From: JBJXHC01 sp046160825
GTDB taxonomy: Bacteria > Bacteroidota > Ignavibacteria > UBA10030 > UBA6906
DNA: 13,671 nt
Direction of reading: 5' to 3'
NCBI GenBank assembly: GCA_046160825.1
Contig: JBJXHC010000102.1
Location: 1-13,671 of the forward strand
In this document: positions 8,072-13,671 of the stretch, one piece after another
Numbering within the stretch: position 1 is the first letter of the stretch
Layout of the letters: each line of letters starts with the position of its first letter
The notes under the pieces: generated by a model
Seen by the model: the letters and a program-made list of their open reading frames with translations, nothing else
Databases searched by the model: none
What the model was told of the DNA's origin: nothing
Made by a program: the position numbers and the translations under genes

Positions 8072-9178
8072 ATGAAACTCCACATGGTGGATGTTGTTGG
8101 TCAGTATCGGAAGATCAAGCCTGAAGTCGATGCGGCTATTCATTCGGTGTTGGACTCGGGGCAGTTTATCCTTGGCAAGGATGTCGGCGAGTTTGAGTGT
8201 CAGGTTGCGGGATACCTTGGTGTGGGCTATGCTCTCGGATGCGCTTCCGGTACCGATGCGCTCCAGATTGCGATGATGGCCCTTGGCATCGGTCAGGGTG
8301 ATGAAGTGATTACGACTCCGTTTTCATTTGTTGCGACAACGGAGACGATTGCATTACTTGGTGCCAAACCTGTCTACGTGGATATTGATCCGAAAACCTT
8401 TAATATCGATCCGGCAAAAATTGAAACAGCGATCACACCGCGCACAAAGGCAATCATCCCCGTCCATCTCTATGGACAGTCTGCGGATATGGATCCGATC
8501 ATGGAAATTGCTCGTCGAAGGAATCTGAAAGTTATTGAAGACTCGGCGCAGGCAATGGGAGCCTCATACAGGGGGAAGAAGGTCTGTACGTTCGGCGATA
8601 TTTCCTGTATCAGCTATTTTCCGAGTAAGAATCTTGGGGCGTTTGGCGATGCGGGTATGATGGTCACGAACGACCAGCATCTGTGGGAAAAGATGAAAGT
8701 GATCGCGGCCCACGGTTCGAAAGTCCGCTATTACCACGAAGTGCTTGGAGTGAACAGCCGGCTCGATACGATTCAGGCGGCCCTATTGAAAGTGAAGCTC
8801 CGTCACCTTGAACAATGGAACTCGGCTCGTCAGCATGCTGCGGAACGCTATGATGAACTTCTTAAGGGCAGCCCCGTCACCGTTCCGCATGTTGCGTCGA
8901 CAGGCCAACATATTTTTCATCAATATACACTGCGTGCTCCACGCCGGGATGCCCTTGCAGAACATTTGAAGAAACTGGAAATCCCGCACGCCATCTATTA
9001 TCCTGTTCCGCTTCATTTGCAAAAGGCATTTGCAGTTGCGGGCGCGTGCAAAGGGGACTTTCCAATAACGGAGCAGGCCGCCGATGAAGTGATCTCTCTG
9101 CCAATGCACACGGAACTGACGGAAGAACAATCCGTCTACATCGCGGACGCCGTGAAGAATTTCTACACACACTCATAA
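8072..9178 (+). CDS. DegT/DnrJ/EryC1 family PLP-dependent sugar aminotransferase
   Basis: A 368-residue aminotransferase of the DegT/DnrJ/EryC1/StrS family (usual length 360-400), which converts a keto nucleotide sugar to an amino sugar using pyridoxal phosphate and usually glutamate. Seen: DSGQFILG (28-35), the phosphate-binding ASGTDAL (58-64), TTPFSFVATTE (81-91), VHLYGQ (131-136), EDSAQAMGA (156-164, Asp157 facing the pyridine nitrogen), and FPSKNLGAFGD (183-193) with Lys186 as the Schiff-base lysine. The whole sequence resembles WbpE/WlbC, which makes UDP-linked 3-amino-glucuronate in O-antigen pathways, but substrate assignment across this family is unreliable and WbpA, WbpB and WbpD partners are not in the window. 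ATG at 8072 has GAGGA five bases upstream (8063-8067). It would act in the cytoplasm, feeding the glycosyltransferases around it. Confidence 0.9.
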   Translation: MKLHMVDVVGQYRKIKPEVDAAIHSVLDSGQFILGKDVGEFECQVAGYLGVGYALGCASGTDALQIAMMALGIGQGDEVITTPFSFVATTETIALLGAKPVYVDIDPKTFNIDPAKIETAITPRTKAIIPVHLYGQSADMDPIMEIARRRNLKVIEDSAQAMGASYRGKKVCTFGDISCISYFPSKNLGAFGDAGMMVTNDQHLWEKMKVIAAHGSKVRYYHEVLGVNSRLDTIQAALLKVKLRHLEQWNSARQHAAERYDELLKGSPVTVPHVASTGQHIFHQYTLRAPRRDALAEHLKKLEIPHAIYYPVPLHLQKAFAVAGACKGDFPITEQAADEVISLPMHTELTEEQSVYIADAVKNFYTHS

Positions 9179-9197
9179 CTGGAATCATCCGATACTC

Positions 9198-9914
9198 ATG
9201 CTCAAAGTCCTTATCGTCATACCGACGTACAATGAAGCAGACAACATTCCCAAACTCATTCCTGCCGTGCTGAGCAAGGCTCCGAATGTGGATGTGCTCA
9301 TTGTTGATGACAATTCTCCCGACGGCACGGCTGCTCTTGTGCGAAACATGATGGAGGGTGAAAGTCGTGTACACTTGATTGAACGTGAAGGGAAGATGGG
9401 TCTTGGGACCGCGTATGTGGCGGGGTTCAAATACGCGCTCAAGAACGGATATGACTGCGTATGCGAAATGGACGCAGACTTCTCGCACAGCCCAACAGAG
9501 ATTCCGAATTTTCTGGCAAAGATCGAACATGCGGACCTTGTGCTTGGTTCGCGCTACATCGGCGGTGTACGGATTTTGAACTGGCCGATCCAACGCCTCA
9601 TGCTCAGCTATTCTGCGAATGCATATACGCGTTTCATCACCGGACTTCCCCTCACCGACGCGACCGGTGGGTTCAAATGTTTTCGACGCATCGTTCTCGA
9701 GGCAATTGACCTTGACAAGATTCAGTCCAATGGGTACGCATTCCAGATTGAAATGAGCTATAAGGCTTGGAGGAAGGGATTCCGGCTGAAGGAGATACCC
9801 ATCGTTTTTCACGAGCGCCGTTCGGGTGTTTCAAAGATGTCCAGAAAGATCGTCTATGAGGCATTCTTCATGCTCTTGAAACTCCGCTTTGGCAGTATCT
9901 TCAATCGTTTGTGA
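9198..9914 (+). CDS. Polyprenyl-phosphate mannose synthase-like GT2 (DPM1-like)
   Basis: A 238-residue GT-A glycosyltransferase of family GT2 matching dolichol/polyprenol-phosphate mannose synthases in length and motifs. Seen: VIPTYNEADNI (7-17), IVDDNSPDGT (35-44), MDADFSHSP (91-99) with the metal-binding Asp92-x-Asp94, GSRYIGG (117-123), LTDATGGFK (152-160), GYAFQIEM (179-186) and FHERRSGVSKMS (204-215). There is no C-terminal membrane domain, so it is the short soluble or peripheral form. It should transfer a hexose, probably mannose or glucose, from a nucleotide donor to a polyprenyl phosphate at the cytoplasmic membrane face. The resulting carrier sugar is normally used by GT-C enzymes on the other side; none is visible here. 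ATG at 9198 is chosen on the family N-terminus; a Shine-Dalgarno sequence is not obvious. Donor sugar is uncertain. Confidence 0.88.
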   Translation: MLKVLIVIPTYNEADNIPKLIPAVLSKAPNVDVLIVDDNSPDGTAALVRNMMEGESRVHLIEREGKMGLGTAYVAGFKYALKNGYDCVCEMDADFSHSPTEIPNFLAKIEHADLVLGSRYIGGVRILNWPIQRLMLSYSANAYTRFITGLPLTDATGGFKCFRRIVLEAIDLDKIQSNGYAFQIEMSYKAWRKGFRLKEIPIVFHERRSGVSKMSRKIVYEAFFMLLKLRFGSIFNRL

Positions 9915-9921
9915 TGAAGGA

Positions 9922-11940
9922 ATGGACCTTTCCATCATCATCGTCAACTACAATGTTCGCCATTTTCTGGAGAACGCGCTGGCGTCACTGAAACGGGCGT
10001 CCGCCGGACTCAGCGTGGAAGTTTTTGTGGTTGATAACGCCTCGGACGACGGCAGCGTGGAAATGCTGCGTGACAAGTTCCCCGAAGTCATTCTGATCGA
10101 AAGCAAGGTCAACCTCGGCTTTGCCCGTGCAAACAACATCGCATTGAAGCAGGCCCGCGGACGCCACTTCCTCCTCATTAATCCCGACACCATCGTCCAG
10201 GAGGATACACTCCATGTCATGCTGGACTTCTTTAAGAACAACCCGACTGTCGGACTCGCAGGATGCGAGATTCTTAACCCCGACGGTTCTTTTCAGCTTC
10301 CGTGTAGAAGGAGTTTCCCGACTCCCTGGGTGGCATTCACAAAGATTATGGGATTGAGTTCGCTCTTCCCCACATCCCGTCTCTTCGGCAAATATAACCT
10401 GACGTACTTGAGTACTGACGAAACGTATGAAGTCGATGCGGTGAGCGGATCGTTCATGATGATTTCCCAGGAAACATACAGCCAGGTAGGAGGGCTTGAT
10501 GAGGCTTTCTTTATGTACGGGGAAGACCTTGATTGGTGCTACCGTGTCAAACAATCAAGTAGCAAAGTATTTTATGTCCATGCGACGCAGATAATTCACT
10601 ACAAGGGTGAAAGTACGCGCCGCAGTGACATCGACGAGATCAGGACGTTTTATCATGCCATGCAACTCTTCGTGGAGAAACACTTCAGCCGTTCGCCGTT
10701 TGTTGAAGTCTTTCTGAATATTGGAATCCTTCTACGCGCTATGCTGGCTTTTGCAGTGCGGGGAAGCAGCGTGTTTGTTCTTGCCATGGTTGATCTTGTA
10801 CTCGTGGACATCGCGCTGGTGCTTGCTGAATTGATTTACTTCAACGAGTTGTTTCATTTCCCGGATGGCTCTTACCCCGTTGTCTGGACAATACCAGCGT
10901 TGATCGTGACGTGTTCCCTCTATTTGTCCGGCGCATACACGACGAGCAAGTACTCCGTGTCGCGCTCTGGTGTTGCCGTGCTCATTGGGTACATTCTCAT
11001 CTCGGCACTTGTTTTTTTTGCAAAGGATTTTGCATTCAGTCGGGCGGTGGTTCTCATCTCCGGTGTGCTCACACTTGTCATGGTTCCAGGTTGGCGGCTT
11101 GTCTTCCGCTTGCGCGGCGGACGGACGGCTGACGGAACACGCGGGAGCTTGCTGGGTCGTCGTACCATTGTTGTTGGCACAGGCCCTTCAGCCCAGGAGG
11201 TAGTGAAGAAATTGCGCGGGCGGGTTGATGGTGGATACGATCTTGTGGGATTTGTTGATACCACGCGTAAACGGATAGGTGAGAAGGTTGCCGGACTCGA
11301 AATCATCGGCAGTATTGATCATATCGGCAAGGTGATCAATGAGCGCAAAGTGGGTGAGGTGATTTTCTCGACGGACGGACTTGCGTACACCGATATCCTT
11401 TCTGTCATTGCGCGGAGCAATACACGAGGCGTCAATTTCCGTTTGGTACCCAACAGCCTGGAGGCAATCATCGGGAAAACACGTATTGATTCCCTTGACG
11501 CACTCCCGCTCATTGACATCGAATACAATATCCGGAAACCTGTACATCGCGTTCTCAAGCGACTCTTTGATATTGTCTGTACGTCCGTTCTTTTGCTCAC
11601 GATTTATCACATCACCGCAATACGGCACAAGATGCGTCCGGCCATGACTGGGACACTATCGAGAAAAATTCTATTGCTTCCTCAGGTTTTTTCCGGTAGA
11701 CTAAGCTTGGTGGGAAGGCTGCTGCCTGATGGAGGAGTCAAAGAAGCGCCGCAAGCAGTGGGTTACGATACACTGTATCTCGGGAAGCACGGGCTCACGG
11801 GCATCGTACAAATACATGAACGTCAGGATCTTGAGCCAGCCGAAATTGAAAAATTCGAACTATACTATGCGAAGAACCAATCGTCAATGCTCGATCTTGA
11901 GATCGTTCTCAAGTCAATTCTTCTGCTCTTGAAACAGTAG
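9922..11940 (+). CDS. GT2 rhamnosyltransferase fused to a degenerate WbaP-like transferase
   Basis: A 672-residue hybrid. Residues 1-~255 form a WbbL-like GT2 transferase: IIIVNYNV (5-12), VVDNASDDGS (36-45, Asp38), LGFARANN (65-72), LINPDT (85-90, Asp89), VSGSFMM (174-180), GEDLDWCYR (200-208) and HYKGEST (226-232). Hydrophobic helices (~264-304, 322-338, 351-367, 372-390) and a CoA-binding-like Rossmann domain (~412-505, RRTIVVGTGPSA at its start) follow, as in WbaP-type enzymes. The terminal domain (541-672) keeps the re-entrant helix (VLKRLFDIVCTSVLLLTIY), GRLSLVGR (592-599), GLTGIVQI (624-631) and the closing helix. It has lost SPGP and KFRSM, and the catalytic DE of RIDEIPQ reads LL in KILLLPQ (Leu584, Leu585). 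The first domain should be active and the last a pseudo-transferase. Start ATG at 9922 follows the family N-terminus; AAGG ends one base before it, which is tight. TTG at 9889 would overlap the upstream gene. Confidence 0.85.
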   Translation: MDLSIIIVNYNVRHFLENALASLKRASAGLSVEVFVVDNASDDGSVEMLRDKFPEVILIESKVNLGFARANNIALKQARGRHFLLINPDTIVQEDTLHVMLDFFKNNPTVGLAGCEILNPDGSFQLPCRRSFPTPWVAFTKIMGLSSLFPTSRLFGKYNLTYLSTDETYEVDAVSGSFMMISQETYSQVGGLDEAFFMYGEDLDWCYRVKQSSSKVFYVHATQIIHYKGESTRRSDIDEIRTFYHAMQLFVEKHFSRSPFVEVFLNIGILLRAMLAFAVRGSSVFVLAMVDLVLVDIALVLAELIYFNELFHFPDGSYPVVWTIPALIVTCSLYLSGAYTTSKYSVSRSGVAVLIGYILISALVFFAKDFAFSRAVVLISGVLTLVMVPGWRLVFRLRGGRTADGTRGSLLGRRTIVVGTGPSAQEVVKKLRGRVDGGYDLVGFVDTTRKRIGEKVAGLEIIGSIDHIGKVINERKVGEVIFSTDGLAYTDILSVIARSNTRGVNFRLVPNSLEAIIGKTRIDSLDALPLIDIEYNIRKPVHRVLKRLFDIVCTSVLLLTIYHITAIRHKMRPAMTGTLSRKILLLPQVFSGRLSLVGRLLPDGGVKEAPQAVGYDTLYLGKHGLTGIVQIHERQDLEPAEIEKFELYYAKNQSSMLDLEIVLKSILLLLKQ

Positions 11941-11945
11941 GAGGT
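11939..11945 (+). promoter_or_regulatory. Strong Shine-Dalgarno sequence for accA
   Basis: AGGAGGT overlaps the TAG stop of the hybrid glycosyltransferase and sits eight bases before the ATG of accA. It is the best ribosome site in the window. That fits stronger translation of a housekeeping gene and suggests that accA can be translated from the same message as the glycan genes. Confidence 0.6.
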
Positions 11946-11953
11946 CTGTCCCG

Positions 11954-12904
11954 ATGCCAAAAGTTGTATTGGAATTTGAGAAGCCGATTGTAGAGCTGGA
12001 ACAGAAGGTGGAGGAAATGCGCCGGTATGCCGACAACCCGGGCATTGCGCAGGAAATTGTGAAGATCGAAAAACGGGTGAACCAGTTGCAGCAAAGTGTC
12101 TATGCCGGATTGACGCGATGGCAAAAGGTGCAACTCGCCCGTCACCCCGACCGCCCATACACGCTCGACTACATCCAGTTGATGACCACGGACTTCATCG
12201 AACTCCACGGCGACCGGAATTTCCGCGACGATAAAGCGATCGTGGGCGGGTTCGCAAAACTCGGGACCCAGTCGGTGATGATGCTCGGTCACCAAAAAGG
12301 CAGAGATACGAAATCCAATCTGTACCGGAACTTCGGGATGCCGAACCCGGAAGGATATCGCAAGGCACTCCGCTTAATGAAGCTTGCGGAGAAATTCAAC
12401 AAGCCGGTGATTACGCTGCTCGACACTCCCGGAGCGTACCCCGGACTTGAAGCGGAGGAACGCGGCCAGGCCGAGGCAATTGCGCGTAACCTTCTGGAAA
12501 TGTCCAGACTACGTGTACCAATTATTATTGTCGTCATCGGCGAAGGTGCCTCGGGTGGTGCGCTCGGTATCGGCATAGGAGATAGAATCCTTATGCTCGA
12601 GAATTCATGGTACTCCGTGATTTCACCGGAATCGTGTTCGAGCATTCTCTGGCGTAGTTGGGAGTACAAGGAACAGGCAGCGGAGGCACTACAGCTTACC
12701 GCCCCGGATCTCAAGAAGCAAGGTGTGATTGATGAAATTATCCCCGAGCCGATGGGTGGCGCTCACAGGAATTATGAGAAGATGGCCGAGATTCTCAAGG
12801 AAGTTCTCCTTGATGAACTCAAGCCGCTTCTGAAAATGAAGCCGGAGAAATTATTCGAGCGACGGGTGGAAAAATTCAGCAAGATGGGCGAGTGGGCAGG
12901 ATAG
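11954..12904 (+). CDS. accA: Acetyl-CoA carboxylase carboxyltransferase subunit alpha
   Basis: A 316-residue protein of normal length for AccA, the alpha half of the carboxyltransferase that moves the carboxyl group from biotin on BCCP to acetyl-CoA, giving malonyl-CoA for fatty-acid synthesis in the cytoplasm. The N-terminal region (8-50) is a charged helical segment, then RPYTLDYI (67-74), LHGDR (84-88), GHQKGRDTKSN (112-122), LDTPGAYPG (156-164), the oxyanion-hole loop GEGASGGALGIG (196-207), and the highly conserved SVISPESCSSILWRS (221-235). All hallmark residues are present. The partner accD is not in the window. It follows the hybrid glycosyltransferase by 13 bases with the strong AGGAGGT ribosome site, and the thioesterase begins three bases after its stop. 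The sequence resembles Chlorobiota and relatives as I remember them, without measurement. Confidence 0.97.
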   Translation: MPKVVLEFEKPIVELEQKVEEMRRYADNPGIAQEIVKIEKRVNQLQQSVYAGLTRWQKVQLARHPDRPYTLDYIQLMTTDFIELHGDRNFRDDKAIVGGFAKLGTQSVMMLGHQKGRDTKSNLYRNFGMPNPEGYRKALRLMKLAEKFNKPVITLLDTPGAYPGLEAEERGQAEAIARNLLEMSRLRVPIIIVVIGEGASGGALGIGIGDRILMLENSWYSVISPESCSSILWRSWEYKEQAAEALQLTAPDLKKQGVIDEIIPEPMGGAHRNYEKMAEILKEVLLDELKPLLKMKPEKLFERRVEKFSKMGEWAG

Positions 12905-12907
12905 ATC

Positions 12908-13330
12908 ATGATCACGTACGTGACACAGGTGCGGGTCCGGTATGCAGATACGGATCAGATGAAGATGGTGTACTATGGGAAGTTCTTCGAATACTTCGAA
13001 CAGGGGAGATCGGACCTCCTTCGCGATATGGGGTTGCCCTACCCGCAGATCGAGGAAATGGGATTCTATCTCCCGGTGATTGAAGCACATGCGAATTATA
13101 AGCGCTCTGCGCGGTATGACGATGCCCTTCTGATTACAACAATGCTGCGCGAAGTACCGGTCGCCCGTGTGCGTTTGGATTATGAAGTACGGAAGGAAGG
13201 CGAAACCGAGGTGATGGCGGTTGGACATACTATTCACAGTTTCATCAATGCTTCCTCCGGAAAGCCCACCCGCGCTCCGGCTCAATTCCTCGAACGGATC
13301 GAGGAAAAAATGAATGCGAAAACCAAATGA
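12908..13330 (+). CDS. Acyl-CoA thioesterase, YbgC/4HBT hotdog family
   Basis: A 140-residue single-domain hotdog protein of the YbgC/4-hydroxybenzoyl-CoA thioesterase group. The N-terminal signature VRYADTDQMKMVYYGKFFEY (10-29) matches the family pattern in which the second Asp of D-T-D (Asp16) is the catalytic carboxylate and the following V-Y-Y lines the active site. It is followed by FEQGRSDLLR on the long hotdog helix. The later strands (RVRLDYEVRKEG, ~92-103) complete the sheet. It should hydrolyse an acyl-CoA or acyl-ACP thioester; chain length cannot be predicted. ATG at 12908 has AGGA six bases upstream (12898-12901), and the gene follows accA by three bases, so co-translation and a lipid-related role are likely. 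No Tol-Pal genes, the usual companions of ybgC, are seen. Confidence 0.88.
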   Translation: MITYVTQVRVRYADTDQMKMVYYGKFFEYFEQGRSDLLRDMGLPYPQIEEMGFYLPVIEAHANYKRSARYDDALLITTMLREVPVARVRLDYEVRKEGETEVMAVGHTIHSFINASSGKPTRAPAQFLERIEEKMNAKTK

Positions 13331-13332
13331 TC

Positions 13333-13356
13333 ACCCTGGGTCTCCGGGTTTGTTGT
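13333..13356 (+). terminator. Weak hairpin plus T-rich tail between thioesterase and nadC
   Basis: ACCC-T-GG, a GTCT loop and CC-GGGT can pair as a six-base-pair stem with one bulged T, followed by the T-rich TTGTTGT. It is short and the tail is interrupted by G, so it would be at best a partial terminator. It may also be chance in this 27-base spacer. Confidence 0.22.
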
Positions 13357-13357
13357 C

Positions 13358-13671
13358 ATGCTTAACGACGTATTGAATGATGGCCGCATCGGCCGGCTGA
13401 TTGAGCTTGCTCTTCTCGAAGACATCGGGATGGGCGACGTGACCAGCGAGTCGATTCTTCCTGATGGTCAACTTGTCAAGGGAGAGTTTCTCTGCAAGGA
13501 AGAGGGGGTACTTGCAGGTCTTGAGGTCGCAGCCCTTGTGTTCCAGTATTGTGATCATAGCATTACGCTTACACCGGAGCGGCAGGAAGGAGCCTTGGTG
13601 ATGGCCGGCTCCAGTATCGCTTCACTTGATGGAGATGCACGATCAATTCTGCGTGGCGAACGCACCGCTCT
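13358..13671 (+). CDS. nadC: Nicotinate-nucleotide (quinolinate) phosphoribosyltransferase, 5' part
   Basis: The frame from ATG at 13358 stays open to the right edge (104 codons visible), so the gene is cut by the window. Translation gives IELALLEDIGMGDVTSESIL near residues 15-34, which is the NadC L-x-E-D-x-G-x-G-D-x-T signature. Then come VKGEFLCKEEGVLAGLEVA (~39-57, the N-terminal barrel-like domain) and LRGERTA at the very edge, the start of the conserved L-x-G-E-R-T-A-L-N segment that contacts quinolinate. NadC converts quinolinate and PRPP to nicotinate mononucleotide, CO2 and diphosphate in de novo NAD synthesis. The normal length is about 280 residues. It starts 27 bases after the thioesterase stop with no clear ribosome site, so coupling or low translation is possible. 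An ATGA overlap at 13327 opens a 12-codon out-of-frame stretch that ends inside nadC. Confidence 0.9.
   Translation, partial: MLNDVLNDGRIGRLIELALLEDIGMGDVTSESILPDGQLVKGEFLCKEEGVLAGLEVAALVFQYCDHSITLTPERQEGALVMAGSSIASLDGDARSILRGERTA

Noticed and set aside
8877..9812. 311-codon open frame on the minus strand across the end of the aminotransferase gene and most of the DPM1-like gene
   Set aside because: It runs antisense through two strongly recognisable genes and the spacer between them, and its translation shows no family motif. It is best explained as a shadow.
9889..9921. TTG at 9889 as the start of the GT2 hybrid
   Set aside because: It would overlap the end of the upstream gene and add eleven residues not seen in GT2 relatives, which begin like MDLSIIIVNYN. 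The ATG at 9922 fits better despite a tightly spaced ribosome site.
13327..13365. ATGA-overlap 12-codon frame after the thioesterase gene
   Set aside because: It is too short and out of frame with nadC, running over the nadC start. Chance is sufficient to explain it.
1..13671. CRISPR array, tRNA, rRNA, insertion sequence or long direct repeats
   Set aside because: On reading through the window no regularly spaced repeats, cloverleaf-like segments, transposase motifs or long terminal repeats were noticed, and nearly all bases are covered by recognisable genes.

Overview
The window is a stretch of about 50% GC bacterial DNA in which every recognisable gene lies on the + strand with short spacers (1 to 58 bases). 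No tRNA, rRNA, IS element or CRISPR array was found. The layout is the downstream end of a cell-surface polysaccharide (O-antigen or exopolysaccharide) cluster running straight into lipid and cofactor housekeeping genes. The AccA sequence, the mixed architecture of the glycan enzymes and the sparse Shine-Dalgarno use fit a member of the Bacteroidota-Chlorobiota group (Ignavibacteria or Kapabacteria-like). That placement is an inference from remembered family resemblance, not a measured phylogeny.

Region 1 (1-5570), Wzy-dependent assembly: the 3' end of a membrane repeat-unit polymerase (Wzy-like), a Wzx-type flippase with a TTG start, a GT4 glycosyltransferase, an NAD-dependent sugar-nucleotide epimerase of the CDP-paratose 2-epimerase-like group, and a second GT4 of the WbuB/WcaI type.

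Region 2 (5572-11940), initiation and hybrid enzymes: an 826-residue protein joins a complete WecA/TagO-like polytopic phosphoglycosyl transferase to a complete WbaP/WcaJ-like one. It is followed by a DegT-type PLP aminotransferase, a polyprenyl-phosphate mannose (DPM1-like) synthase and a second hybrid. The second hybrid has a GT2 rhamnosyltransferase-like head fused to the membrane and CoA-binding-like parts of a WbaP-type transferase. Its terminal sugar-transferase domain is degenerate: the catalytic Asp-Glu pair reads Leu-Leu and the KFRSM region is missing. These two hybrids are the most unusual content of the window.

Region 3 (11941-13671), housekeeping: accA (carboxyltransferase alpha of acetyl-CoA carboxylase), a YbgC-like hotdog thioesterase, and the 5' end of nadC, which runs off the window.

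As a pathway: the double phosphoglycosyl transferase would load the first sugar-1-phosphate onto undecaprenyl phosphate. The GT4 and GT2 enzymes would extend the repeat unit with sugars shaped by the epimerase and aminotransferase. The flippase would turn the unit over and the polymerase would link units. Enzymes making most of the precursor sugars are not in this window. No promoter is evident, so the whole run may be one long transcript continuing into accA, subject to a possible weak hairpin before nadC.
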